DNA of 64,000 nt from Bacillus pumilus (GTDB lineage Bacteria > Bacillota > Bacilli > Bacillales > Bacillaceae), in NCBI GenBank assembly GCA_001938995.1, contig MKZN01000008.1, positions 62,001 to 126,000 of the forward strand, read 5' to 3'. Position numbers and translations under genes: made by a program. This document shows positions 7,947 to 15,985 of this stretch, in pieces; the first letter of the stretch is position 1; every line of letters begins with the position of its first letter. The notes beneath the pieces are model-generated. The model had not been told where the DNA came from, ran no database searches, and was given only the letters and a program-made list of their open reading frames with translations.

Positions 7947-8687
7947 TTAGTTGATGTACGAATATGGTAATATTCTTTTTAATGAAGGAGAAATGAGCGG
8001 CTGCCAAAACGTCCATTTATGATCGCCTTCGAATGGTTCAAATACATAATCGGCACCAGACTGTTCAAGTAGGGCTTTTAACTCTTGGTTCGGATTGATA
8101 AAATCAAGCACTTGACCGTCTGTTGTTTTCACAGTGCTTTCTTCTAATCCAATTTGATGGATAATGGCATAATGAGTCAATGATGTTGACTGCTTAACTG
8201 ATTGTAAGACGGTTTCATCTACGTAAGGAGACTGCAAAATCAGTCCGCCAAATAAAGAAGGATAGTCGATAGCGGTCATCAGTGAAATCGTAGCGCCTAG
8301 TGAATCACCAATAAACGTGCGTCCTGATCCAATTTGATAGGTAGGGTAGTGTTCATCAATATAAGGAACTAGTTCTTTTGCTAAAAAGCGTTTATAAGCC
8401 TCGAACTTTGTGCCGTCTGGATGATACGTATTTCGTCTTTCTGTCACGCTTTGATAAGGGACACCAATGATAATGGAACGTTCCATTTCTTTGTTTTGCA
8501 TTAATTCTTCCGCCTGTCTGCCTATCTTACCTAAGCGGAAATAATCATGACCATCTTGTGCGATGATGACATGATATGTGTAAAGAGGTGAGTAATTGAC
8601 AGGCAAATAAATCAATATGTTCATGTCTGCCCCAAGCTCTTTTGACTGTATTGTGTCTTCTTGAATGATTCCTGTTTTTTTCACCAC
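7947..8687 (-). CDS. yjcH: Putative esterase YjcH (alpha/beta hydrolase, esterase D / enterochelin esterase-like)
   Basis: Alpha/beta hydrolase of about 246 aa. The nucleophile elbow is GDSLGA (Ser within TFIGDSLGATISL). IAQDGHDYFRLGKIGRQ near residue 43 and a C-terminal FEGDHKWTFWQPL supply the typical oxyanion and His regions of this family, which includes ferri-enterobactin-type esterases. There is no signal peptide, so it is cytoplasmic. The start is a GTG at 8687 (or the adjacent GTG at 8684) following GGGGG; neither is perfect. The adjacent yjcG-yjcF run in the same direction. The substrate cannot be named. Confidence 0.85.
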   Translation of the reverse strand: MVKKTGIIQEDTIQSKELGADMNILIYLPVNYSPLYTYHVIIAQDGHDYFRLGKIGRQAEELMQNKEMERSIIIGVPYQSVTERRNTYHPDGTKFEAYKRFLAKELVPYIDEHYPTYQIGSGRTFIGDSLGATISLMTAIDYPSLFGGLILQSPYVDETVLQSVKQSTSLTHYAIIHQIGLEESTVKTTDGQVLDFINPNQELKALLEQSGADYVFEPFEGDHKWTFWQPLISPSLKRILPYSYIN

Positions 8688-8849
8688 AATCCATTCCCCC
8701 AGCTTACCAAATTCATCATAAGTGAAACGTTTCCATTCATTGTAACATGAAAAACAAGGATGTTCCTATATGCAAACATGCAATCAAATCCATTCACATC
8801 GAATATTTTATAAAATACAGAAAATTTTCATTAATCGTTAAATTACCCC

Positions 8850-8878
8850 TTGAAAATTGGGATTTAATGCGTTACAGT
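8850..8878 (+). promoter_or_regulatory. Sigma-A promoter of metIC
   Basis: TTGAAA at 8850-8855, a 17-base spacer and TACAGT at 8873-8878 lie about 30 bases before the riboswitch aptamer. Confidence 0.6.
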
Positions 8879-8907
8879 ATTAAGAATTAGAACAGACAGA
8901 CAACACA

Positions 8908-9071
8908 TTCTTATCGTGAGAGGTGGAGGGACTGGCCCTTTGAAACCTCAGCAACCGGTATGCATCGCATGAAGTGATGACCCAAGGTGCTAAATCCAGC
9001 AAGCAGTTTTTTTGCTTGGAAGATAAGAGGAAGCGATTAAACCCCTTCTTCTTATGAAGAAGGGGTTTTTC
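8908..9071 (+). promoter_or_regulatory. SAM-I (S-box) riboswitch with terminator
   Basis: The leader shows the S-box hallmarks: outer P1 helix TTATC (8910s) with GATAAG near 9022, the conserved GAGAGGTGGAGGGACTGGCC opening, GAAACCTCAGCAACCGG, and AAGGTGCTAAATCCAGCAAG. It is followed by an intrinsic terminator, AAACCCCTTCTT pairing with AAGAAGGGGTTTTT (9039-9070). S-adenosylmethionine binding stabilises the aptamer and permits termination, so metI-metC are expressed when SAM is scarce. Confidence 0.96.
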
Positions 9072-9107
9072 TGTTTGAAATTAGATTTTTACTTAGGATG
9101 GTGTCAA

Positions 9108-10226
9108 ATGACAGAACATGTGGAAACGAAGTTAGCGCAAATTGGAAACCGTAGCGAAGAGGCAACTGGTACTGTAAGTCCTCCCGTCTATTTTTCAACA
9201 GCATATAGACATAGAGGAATTGGTGAATCAACGGGTTTTGATTACATTCGAACGAAAAACCCAACTAGGCAGCTCGTAGAGGATGCGATTGCTTCACTCG
9301 AAGAAGGAACAGCTGGTTTTGCCTTCAGCTCTGGCATGGCTGCCATCCAAACCATCATGGCTTTATTTGAGAGCGGAGATGAACTGATTGTCTCATCAGA
9401 TTTATATGGCGGGACGTATCGTTTGTTTGAGAACGAATGGAAAAAATATGGGTTTCGCTTTCATTACGATGATTTTTCAGATGAAGCTTGTTTACGCTCA
9501 AAGCTTACGTCAAATACAAAGGCAATCTTTATTGAAACCCCGACAAATCCACTGATGCAGGAAGCAGATATTCAAAAGATAGCGGAAATTGCAAAAGAAC
9601 ATGGGATTTTGGTGATTGTAGATAACACATTTTACACACCAGTTTTGCAAAAACCCATTACGCTAGGAGCAGACATCGTCATTCATAGCGCAACCAAATA
9701 TCTAGGTGGACACAATGATGTCCTCGCAGGACTTGTCGTAACAAAAGGTGAGCAACTAACTGAAGCGATGTTCCAGCATCAAAATGCGATTGGAGCGGTT
9801 CTCTCCCCATTTGACTCATGGCTTTTAATGAGAGGAATGAAAACACTGGCTCTTAGAATGCGCCAACATGAAGCGAATGCCAAGGAGTTAGCGGTCTTTT
9901 TAGAGAAACAGCCTGAAATCCAAGATGTCCTTTACCCAGAAAAGGGAGGAATGTTATCATTCCGACTAGCAAAAGAAGATTGGGTGAATCCATTTTTAAA
10001 GCAGCTCAAAACCATCTGTTTTGCAGAAAGCCTTGGTGGAATCGAAAGCTTCATTACGTATCCTGCCACACAAACCCATATGGACATACCAGAAGACATT
10101 CGGATCGCAAACGGTGTGTGTAACAAACTGCTTCGATTCTCCGTTGGAATTGAACATGTGGATGACTTAAAAGCCGATCTTCAGCAGGCACTAGCTCAAG
10201 TAAAAGAGGAGGTACACGTCAAATGA
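9108..10226 (+). CDS. metI: Cystathionine gamma-synthase / O-acetylhomoserine thiolyase MetI
   Basis: PLP-dependent enzyme of methionine biosynthesis that joins O-acetylhomoserine with cysteine (or sulfide). It has 372 aa (B. subtilis MetI 373) with Cys/Met metabolism family signatures: SSGMAAI, SSDLYGGTYRLFE, IETPTNPLM, the cofactor Asp in IVDNTFYTPV, and the Schiff-base Lys in HSATKYLGGHNDV. The open frame extends upstream into the riboswitch terminator. The ATG at 9108, preceded by AGGATGGTG, gives the family length and starts MTEHVETKLAQIG. It overlaps metC by four bases and is controlled by the SAM riboswitch. Confidence 0.95.
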   Translation: MTEHVETKLAQIGNRSEEATGTVSPPVYFSTAYRHRGIGESTGFDYIRTKNPTRQLVEDAIASLEEGTAGFAFSSGMAAIQTIMALFESGDELIVSSDLYGGTYRLFENEWKKYGFRFHYDDFSDEACLRSKLTSNTKAIFIETPTNPLMQEADIQKIAEIAKEHGILVIVDNTFYTPVLQKPITLGADIVIHSATKYLGGHNDVLAGLVVTKGEQLTEAMFQHQNAIGAVLSPFDSWLLMRGMKTLALRMRQHEANAKELAVFLEKQPEIQDVLYPEKGGMLSFRLAKEDWVNPFLKQLKTICFAESLGGIESFITYPATQTHMDIPEDIRIANGVCNKLLRFSVGIEHVDDLKADLQQALAQVKEEVHVK

Positions 10227-11401
10227 CAAACCACGATTGGACACTAGAAACAAAACTCGTGCATAATGCGTTTAAAACAGATCGTTCAACAGGTGCAGTC
10301 AGTGTGCCGATTCAGCATGCTTCCACTTTTCATCAAAATAGTTTTGATGAATTTGGCCCATTTGACTACTCCAGATCAGGTACTCCAACTCGTCAGGCGT
10401 TAGAGGATACCATTGCTTCATTAGAAGGAGGAGCAAGAGGTCTCGCATTTGCATCAGGTATGGCAGCCATATCAACGGCTTTTCTTCTTTTATCAAAAGG
10501 AGATCACGTGCTCGTTACACAAGATGTGTATGGCGGTACATTTCGTATGATTACACAAGTGCTTTCAAGATTTGGCATTGAGCATACATTTGTGGATATG
10601 ACAGATTTGAATGAAGTCAAACAGGGCATTCAATCAAATACGAAGGTCATTTACATGGAAACCCCGTCAAACCCAACATTAGGGATCACAGATATTGAAG
10701 GCGTCGTCCAACTAGCGAAGGAACATGACTGTCTCACCTTTTTGGATAATACATTTTTAACCCCGGCTCTCCAGCGGCCCTTAGACCTTGGCGTTGACGT
10801 GGTACTGCACAGTGCAACGAAATTCCTGAGTGGGCACAGTGATGTGCTGTCTGGGCTTGCCGTTGTCAAAGACGAACAGCTAGGTGAGAAACTGTATCAG
10901 CTTCAAAATGCTTTCGGTGCCGTCCTTGGCGTGCAGGATTGCTGGCTTGTCCTACGAGGATTAAAAACACTTCAAGTCAGATTAGAAAAAGCGAGCCAAA
11001 CGGCGTTAGAGCTTGCTGAATGTCTAAAAGAACATCCTGCCGTGAAAAAAGTATACTACCCAGGGTTAGATGACCATCCAGGTGCACAGATTCAGCGGAA
11101 GCAAGCAAGCGGAGCGGGAGCTGTTCTATCGTTTGAACTAGAAAACCAAGCGGCTGTAAAACAATTGGTCGAGAACGTCACATTACCAGTCTTCGCCGTC
11201 AGCCTTGGCGCTGTTGAATCCATTCTGTCCTACCCAGCAAACATGTCACACGCCGCCATGCCGAAAGAAGAAAGAGAAAAAAGAGGCATTACAGACGGAT
11301 TACTACGATTAAGTGTCGGGGTCGAAAATGGAGAGGACCTAAAACGCGACTTCAAACAAGCACTTGATCAACTAAAGCCCGCCCTAGTGAATCAATCATA
11401 G
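10223..11401 (+). CDS. metC: Cystathionine beta-lyase MetC
   Basis: PLP enzyme that splits cystathionine into homocysteine, pyruvate and ammonia, the step after MetI in transsulfuration. It has 392 aa (family about 390). Conserved parts are FASGMAAIS, TQDVYGGTFRMI, METPSNPTLG, FLDNTFLTPALQRP, and the PLP lysine in HSATKFLSGHSDV; the C-terminal SLGAVESILSYPANMSH is also typical. The ATG overlaps the metI stop (ATGA), indicating translational coupling in a two-gene SAM-riboswitch operon. A terminator follows 10 bases after the stop. Confidence 0.95.
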   Translation: MTNHDWTLETKLVHNAFKTDRSTGAVSVPIQHASTFHQNSFDEFGPFDYSRSGTPTRQALEDTIASLEGGARGLAFASGMAAISTAFLLLSKGDHVLVTQDVYGGTFRMITQVLSRFGIEHTFVDMTDLNEVKQGIQSNTKVIYMETPSNPTLGITDIEGVVQLAKEHDCLTFLDNTFLTPALQRPLDLGVDVVLHSATKFLSGHSDVLSGLAVVKDEQLGEKLYQLQNAFGAVLGVQDCWLVLRGLKTLQVRLEKASQTALELAECLKEHPAVKKVYYPGLDDHPGAQIQRKQASGAGAVLSFELENQAAVKQLVENVTLPVFAVSLGAVESILSYPANMSHAAMPKEEREKRGITDGLLRLSVGVENGEDLKRDFKQALDQLKPALVNQS

Positions 11402-11411
11402 AGGTATTGAG

Positions 11412-11442
11412 AAAAAAGCCGGCTTCAGAAACCGGCTTTTTG
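11412..11442 (+). terminator. Terminator of metIC
   Basis: AAAAAAGCCGG, a short loop, then CCGGCTTTTT with a T-rich tail. Confidence 0.85.
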
Positions 11443-11461
11443 GTTTTTTGAAATAAACCTA

Positions 11462-11490
11462 TTGACGCCCATTTCATTTGATTATATAAT
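11462..11490 (+). promoter_or_regulatory. Sigma-A promoter of tRNA-Val
   Basis: TTGACG at 11462-11467, a 17-base spacer and a consensus TATAAT at 11485-11490, 43 bases before the tRNA. Confidence 0.8.
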
Positions 11491-11533
11491 GGAGACTGTC
11501 AGTAACAGAAAGCCCAGAACTGATACATAATCT

Positions 11534-11606
11534 GATTCCGTAGCTCAGCTGGGAGAGCGCTACCTTGACAGGGTAGAGGTCGCTGGTTCGAGCCCAGTCG
11601 GAATCA
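11534..11606 (+). tRNA. tRNA-Val (anticodon GAC)
   Basis: A 73-base cloverleaf. The acceptor stem GATTCCG pairs with CGGAATC plus discriminator A. A TAGCTCAGCTGGGAGAGC D-arm, an anticodon stem CTACC/GGTAG around the loop TTGACAG (anticodon GAC, reading GUC/GUU) and a T-arm with GGTTCGAGCC are all present. The 3' CCA is not encoded. It is a single-gene unit with its own promoter and terminator. A decayed copy of its 3' half plus terminator lies 1.7 kb downstream. Confidence 0.95.
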
Positions 11607-11612
11607 TCGTTG

Positions 11613-11638
11613 AAACCCTTGCATAGCAAGGGTTTTTT
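11613..11638 (+). terminator. Terminator of tRNA-Val
   Basis: AAACCCTTGC, a short loop, then GCAAGGGTTTTTTG. The same hairpin recurs, slightly altered, at 13338-13363. Confidence 0.85.
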
Positions 11639-11856
11639 GTTTCTGTCATGTCACTTTGCAGTTTACCCTGCGGAAACATGGGGAAAATTCACATGATTCA
11701 ATAGTCTTCTTCTTTATCAAACCACTATTACTTACATGGCTCCATTGCAGAAGCTCTTTTTTTGTTCTTTTTGCGGTATCTTTTCGGTGCTTTGTAAATT
11801 ATTGTATGTGATAATGAGTGTAATATAAGGGGATTTTGTGGAAGGGGAGTAAGGGG

Positions 11857-12975
11857 ATGGAGAAAGTTCTTTCTTCACATGTTGGTGTGAAAATAAATGA
11901 ATGGTATAAAATGATTCGTCAATTTAGTGTTCCTGATGCAGAGATTTTGAAAGCTGAGGTAGAACAAAAAATTGAACGTATGGAAGAAGACCAGGATTTA
12001 TTGATTTACTATCAATTAATGTGCTTTCGTCATCAACTTATGCTTGATTATATTAAACCCTCAGAGCAACGTTCTTTATCCATTGCAGACTTAGTTGATA
12101 AAATCGAAAATTCAAATCATAAATTGTCCGGCATGTTGCAGTATTACAACGCATTTTTTAGAGGTATGTATGAGTTTAGTAAGAAAGAGTACATCCAAGC
12201 CATTCAATATTATAAAATTGCTGAAAGGCAGCTTGCACTGGTTGTAGATGATATTGAGCAAGCGGAGTTTCACTTCAAGGTGGCTGAAGCCTACTATATT
12301 ATGAAACAAACCCATGTCTCTATGCATCATATTATGAAAGCACTGGACATTTATCGTCAACATGAACAATATAAAGTTCGCCAAATTCAATGTTTGATTG
12401 TCATTGCAGGAAATTATGATGACTTTAAACGATATGAAAAATCTTTAGAACATCTAAAAACAGCATATTCAATTGCACTGAAACTGAAAGATCAAAGTTT
12501 AATGGGGAAAGTGTTATTAAATATTGGAAACACATATGATAGACAACAAGATTATGCTAAGGCTATTCAATATTATTATGAGTCCCTTGAAGTATCTGAA
12601 GATGGTGTGAAGGATTTAAAGCTTGTCATATATGTGAACCTTTGTTGGACGCTTTATAAGACTGGGGAAAATGCTGAGGCAGCGAAATTAGTAGATAAAG
12701 GTTTAAACTGCGCTTCTCATGGTGAGAATTCACATGAAATGCTATTGTTAAAGTCTATTAAAACAATATATGAAAGTAATGATGAAAATGAGATTCAAGC
12801 TATGCTTCATGCATTTGAAGAAAAACAACTATTTGTTTTCGTTGAAGAATTCACCAAAAATCTTGCAGTTATTCATGAAAAAAGAGGGGATTTTGAGAAA
12901 GCCACTGAATATTATAAGATGGCAATTCAAGCCCAAAATGAAATTCAAAAAGGGGAGTGTCTTTATAATGATTAA
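11857..12975 (+). CDS. Rap family TPR regulatory protein (aspartyl-phosphate phosphatase or response-regulator inhibitor)
   Basis: A 372-aa Rap protein. Raps bind Spo0F and dephosphorylate it, or block ComA or other response regulators, and are switched off by a re-imported Phr peptide. The N-terminal helical bundle starts with VGVKINEWYKMIRQF. From about residue 100 a series of TPR repeats follows, for example KEYIQAIQYYKIAERQL, YKVRQIQCLIVIAGNYDDFK, MGKVLLNIGNTYDRQQDYAK and RGDFEKATEYYKMA. The ATG at 11857 is chosen over an in-frame upstream codon because GGGGAG is spaced 7 bases away. It overlaps the phr gene by 8 bases. The whole unit lies between tRNA-Val and its decayed duplicate, suggesting acquisition as a cassette. 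Target specificity is unknown. Confidence 0.9.
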   Translation: MEKVLSSHVGVKINEWYKMIRQFSVPDAEILKAEVEQKIERMEEDQDLLIYYQLMCFRHQLMLDYIKPSEQRSLSIADLVDKIENSNHKLSGMLQYYNAFFRGMYEFSKKEYIQAIQYYKIAERQLALVVDDIEQAEFHFKVAEAYYIMKQTHVSMHHIMKALDIYRQHEQYKVRQIQCLIVIAGNYDDFKRYEKSLEHLKTAYSIALKLKDQSLMGKVLLNIGNTYDRQQDYAKAIQYYYESLEVSEDGVKDLKLVIYVNLCWTLYKTGENAEAAKLVDKGLNCASHGENSHEMLLLKSIKTIYESNDENEIQAMLHAFEEKQLFVFVEEFTKNLAVIHEKRGDFEKATEYYKMAIQAQNEIQKGECLYND

Positions 12976-13132
12976 AAAGATAATTTTAATTAGTTCTATT
13001 ATTTTACTAGGTGTAGGGGTTTATGAAGCGTCCAGTATATTTAAACCAGGCTCAAACCGAAATACGACGATGGAGGATACAAATAGAAATACAACCTTTA
13101 TCGACCGAAATACGACGGCTCAAAACGTATAA
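12968..13132 (+). CDS. Phr pheromone precursor with three RNTT units
   Basis: A 54-aa precursor that overlaps the rap stop codon (ATGATTAA). Residues 1-19 (MIKKIILISSIILLGVGVY) are a positively charged plus hydrophobic export signal. The exported part holds three near-identical pentapeptides: NRNTT at 30-34, NRNTT at 39-43 and DRNTT at 46-50, with acidic or polar linkers and a final AQNV. Known Phr peptides are penta- or hexapeptides with Arg second or third, such as PhrH TDRNTT and PhrA ARNQT. Most described precursors carry one copy at the C-terminus. Here three potential mature signals of two types come from one gene. It would be secreted, processed, re-imported by Opp and would inhibit the upstream Rap. 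Confidence 0.9.
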   Translation: MIKKIILISSIILLGVGVYEASSIFKPGSNRNTTMEDTNRNTTFIDRNTTAQNV

Positions 13133-13140
13133 ACAAAATT

Positions 13141-13169
13141 AAAACAGACCTTAAGGGGGACTGTTTTTT
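13141..13169 (+). terminator. Terminator of rap-phr
   Basis: AAAACAG-ACC and GG-ACTGTTTTTT form a hairpin with a U-run just after the phr stop. Confidence 0.65.
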
Positions 13170-13287
13170 ATGGGAACGGATTGGGGACGATCCCTTTCAG
13201 TTTTCATCAGAAAGGCTAATCATAGAATCTTATTATATCAGCATATTTTAGAGAGATTGACGCTGGTATCAGTCGATGTAGTACAGA

Positions 13288-13363
13288 TTGACAGGAGAGA
13301 GGTCGCTGGTTCGAGCTAAGTTGGAATCATCATTGAAACCCTTGCGTATCAAGGGTTTTTTGT
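13288..13363 (+). repeat. Decayed copy of tRNA-Val 3' half plus terminator (att-like duplicate)
   Basis: From TTGACAGG (the anticodon loop region) through the T-arm (GAGGTCGCTGGTTCGAGC), the acceptor end GGAATCATC and the terminator (AAACCCTTGCGTATCAAGGG, then TTTTTTG), this stretch matches 11563-11640 with about half a dozen substitutions. The 5' half is missing or scrambled (a GTAGTACAG remnant), so no functional tRNA can form. It lies downstream of rap-phr in the same orientation as the intact tRNA, as expected for a tRNA-targeted integration duplicate or a segmental duplication. The surrounding 13133-13698 interval holds no gene I can support. Confidence 0.75.
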
Positions 13364-13583
13364 TTTTTAAACAACTAATACTCATGGGGTATACAAGTGC
13401 TCGTGGTTACCCGACTCTAGCATAGGTAGAAAAAAATATGCTATATACAACTCGAAAACTAATAGAACTTAAAAAAATATAGCGAAAACTAGACCCCAAA
13501 ACCTTATTTAGACCCATCAAGGGGAACTGTCCAATAGGTAGATGGGGTTCTATGGGAATAGATAGCGCCCATTCATAACCTCT

Positions 13584-13614
13584 TAATTGCTTATTTCCTG
13601 GAAATAAGCAATTA
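13584..13614. repeat. Perfect 31-base palindrome
   Basis: TAATTGCTTATTTCC, a single central base, then GGAAATAAGCAATTA: two 15-base arms with no mismatch. There is no U-run. It lies in a gene-free stretch between the tRNA duplicate and rluF. It could be a hairpin of a dead mobile element or an operator; its function is not evident. Confidence 0.6.
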
Positions 13615-13698
13615 GGTAGAATGATCACCATATTGTCCCTTTAACTGGACATTCATCCGATGATCATCTAACCTAGTCCAGATGTTACATTATACTTT

Positions 13699-14406
13699 TT
13701 ACCATTCTCTTGGCTCGTAATTTAAATCTCTAAATAATTGAGTTCGCTCTTTTTTCGATAAATCTCTCCATTGTCCAGGAGGAAGGTTGCCTAGATGAAT
13801 ATTCATAATTCGAATTCTTTGCAAACGGTAAACATCGTATCCCAGTTCCGCGCACATACGGCGAATTTGGCGATTTAACCCCTGTGTCAAAATGATTTGA
13901 AAATCGAATTTTGATAGTTGAACTATTTCACAGGGAAGAGTCTTTGTCCCTAAAATCTTGACGCCCTCTGACATCTTTTTCAAGAAGTCAGGAGTAATTG
14001 GTTTGTCTACTGAAACGATATATTCTTTTTCATGCTTATTTTCAGAACGTAGAATTTCGTTAACAATGTCGCCATCGTTCGTAAGAAGTATTAAGCCCTC
14101 TGAATCCTTATCCAGACGTCCAATATGAAATACTCTTAATGGATGGTTGACCAAGTCAACGATATTCCCCTTTACACGTTTTTCTGTTGTACTAGTAATG
14201 CCTACAGGTTTATTTAAGGCAATATAGACATTATTCCTTGCTACTCGGATTGGATTTCCATCTACTCGAACGTCATCCCCAGGTTGAACTTGGCCACCTA
14301 GAGTTACACGTTTACCATTAATAGTAACTCTCCCATCGGTAATTAATTTATCGGCACCTCGTCTAGATGCTTTTCCAGATTCACTTATATATTTATTAAT
14401 ACGCAT
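13699..14406 (-). CDS. rluF: 23S rRNA pseudouridine synthase, RluF type
   Basis: Enzyme of the RsuA/RluB/E/F family that isomerises a specific uridine in 23S rRNA. The protein has 235 aa. An S4 RNA-binding domain occupies residues 1-60 (MRINKYISESGKASRRGADK). The catalytic domain follows with LNKPVGITSTTE, the motif II loop GRLDKDSEGL carrying the catalytic Asp, and QGLNRQIRRMCAELGYDV. The NIVDLVNH and RIMNIHLG segments resemble E. coli RluF more than RluB or RsuA. It is monocistronic, with no clear link to its neighbours. B. subtilis 168 has no gene at this location, so it may be part of the accessory segment. Confidence 0.85.
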   Translation of the reverse strand: MRINKYISESGKASRRGADKLITDGRVTINGKRVTLGGQVQPGDDVRVDGNPIRVARNNVYIALNKPVGITSTTEKRVKGNIVDLVNHPLRVFHIGRLDKDSEGLILLTNDGDIVNEILRSENKHEKEYIVSVDKPITPDFLKKMSEGVKILGTKTLPCEIVQLSKFDFQIILTQGLNRQIRRMCAELGYDVYRLQRIRIMNIHLGNLPPGQWRDLSKKERTQLFRDLNYEPREW

Positions 14407-14625
14407 GTTTACACATCCTTAATCAGAGGGTTGAATTGTTTGATTAGATACTAACTATACTTTATTTTCACGATGAATCGCAAACACTTATCTAGCTTTT
14501 GTGTCAATGTCACCTATTGGTACTTTACGCTGAGCCTTACCAGAAGTAAACGAGGCTTTTATTTTCAGTTTAAAATATAGAATAAAAGAGATAGAGAGAA
14601 GGTACGCCCTCGCCTTTAAAATTAA

Positions 14626-15405
14626 ATGAAATACCTTTTAAGGGTGTATCAAATCAATAAAGCATTAAAAGGAGACAAGTATGTTTCTCCTTTTCTCAGC
14701 CAAGCCACATCAGCCGCAGTCAAGGCGGTCGACATCTATAAGACATCACAAAAGTCTTTCGATGCGCTAAAAACGTCTCAAAAAGGCTTATACGGACTGA
14801 CTGCGACCAACGGCTTCAGCGAAGCGATTACTGGCAGAGATATGTTTGGGAATAAGATCTCAAAAGAACAGCAAGAAGCCAGTATGAATGCGGCGCTTGG
14901 CATGCTTTTACCGTTTGGGGCGAAAGGGTTTCATGGGAAGATGGGAGTTAGGGGTAAAGGTGAAGGTTTTTCCGGAAAAACAGAAATTAGTCCAGAGATA
15001 GCAGCTAAGATTATTGAAGGACAACGCAAGGTTCCAAAAAACCAATTAATAGGTGGACATTCGTCCAGCATTAATAATGCAAATGACAAATTTGCAGTTG
15101 AAGTACTATCAACAAATGCTGATGGTACAAAAAATGTCGTTTTTACAAAATAGTTTTCTGATGGAAATATTTCCAGGGTTAAAAAGAGTACTCTATTTCC
15201 TGATTCATGGAATGACGAGCAAGTTCTTAATAGTATTACTGAGGTTGGCAACACAACAGCTATTTCTTCAAGATTGAGAGATAAAGCGACTTGGTATAGA
15301 GATGCTATTAATGGTGTAGAAATAGATGTAATTAAAGTTGGTCATGATGTAACTAGCAGCTATCCAACAGGTACTGTAAATGCTTCTCGTCCATCAGGTT
15401 TTTAA
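14626..15405 (+). pseudogene. Broken EndoU-type polymorphic toxin C-terminal fragment (in-frame stop)
   Basis: The frame is open from 14626 to an amber codon at 15151-15153, then stays open in the same frame to 15405. The first part holds a pre-toxin region (AVDIYKTSQKSFDALK, then a TGRDMFGNKISKEQQE PT-TG-like motif) and LIGGHSSSINNANDKFAVEV. After the stop the frame continues FSDGNISRVKKSTLFPDSWN and ends NASRPSGF. GGH, LFPDSWND and the C-terminal Thr-rich tail fit a bacterial EndoU nuclease domain such as those of LXG toxins. The secretion domain (LXG) is missing and no ribosome site precedes 14626. A toxin truncated at its 5' end plus a nonsense mutation (probably CAG to TAG) is inferred. 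Confidence 0.75.
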
Positions 15406-15431
15406 CTTAAATTTAATTGGAGGTATTAAAT

Positions 15432-15829
15432 GTGTATAAAGAACTGGACAAACTGGTGTCTGCTGATACAACGGTAGATTCTTGGTATGACGATGGTTGT
15501 GTTATAGCAAGTGAGATACTCTTTAAATGATTGGGGAGAATTATCAATCAGGTACTTAGTAAACCAATTAAATGGCAACGGAAAATTGCATATTGTTTTG
15601 ATATGAGTGCAATGAATATGAATTTAACATTTTAATGACTTTGTTGAATACTAATGATACGGAATTGTTTGAGATTTGTATTGACACGTTAAGGAGTTAT
15701 TCAAGTGAAGAAAATAAAAAAATGATATTGGATAATCCACAGATTTTAAAACGAGTAAATGATTTGTTGTCTACCGCTAACCCACCAGTTAGGACAATTC
15801 TTCAAGATTTTCTATCGAAAATATACTAG
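15432..15829 (+). pseudogene. Frameshifted immunity gene (Imm30-like) for the EndoU toxin
   Basis: A GTG at 15432, preceded by GGAGG, starts MYKELDKLVSADTTVDSWYD and is open to about 15530. The reading then has to change frame at least twice: a VLSKPIKWQRKIAYCFDMS segment near 15552-15612, then NILMTLLNTNDTELFEICID to the TAG at 15829. Joined, these give one protein of about 130 aa resembling small immunity proteins (Imm30 type) encoded after EndoU/LXG toxins. The 26-base distance from the toxin end and the matching decay support a dead toxin-immunity pair. Family naming is from memory and moderately certain. Confidence 0.65.
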
Positions 15830-15912
15830 TTAGGTTTTATTAGAGAAAAAGTAAATAAAACGACAAAAAAAGAAAGTTCCTGCATAAAGCCATACACCAA
15901 CCGTATTCGTAA

Positions 15913-15940
15913 TTACAGATTTAATCTCTCGTGCTATACT
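15913..15940 (+). promoter_or_regulatory. Extended -10 promoter of the membrane protein gene
   Basis: TTACAG at 15913-15918, a 16-base spacer and TATACT at 15935-15940 with an upstream TG (TGCTATACT). Confidence 0.5.
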
Positions 15941-15985
15941 GTACTTTTATTTCAACGATTGGTGATCAAGGATAGGGGGAAGAGT

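Noticed and set aside
11771-11790. TTGCGG near the rap promoter as a possible ComA box
   Set aside because: The second half-site (CCGCAA) is absent at the required spacing, so only a chance half-site can be claimed.
12770-12967. Upstream in-frame extension of the phr gene
   Set aside because: It would lie inside rap; the ATG at 12968 with the overlapping rap stop and the clear signal peptide mark the real start.
13251-13363. A second functional tRNA gene
   Set aside because: Only the 3' half is recognisable; the acceptor and D-arms cannot fold and the anticodon stem is broken.
13407-13631. 74-aa minus-strand frame near the palindrome
   Set aside because: No ribosome site, unusual composition, and no family features; treated as non-coding decayed DNA.
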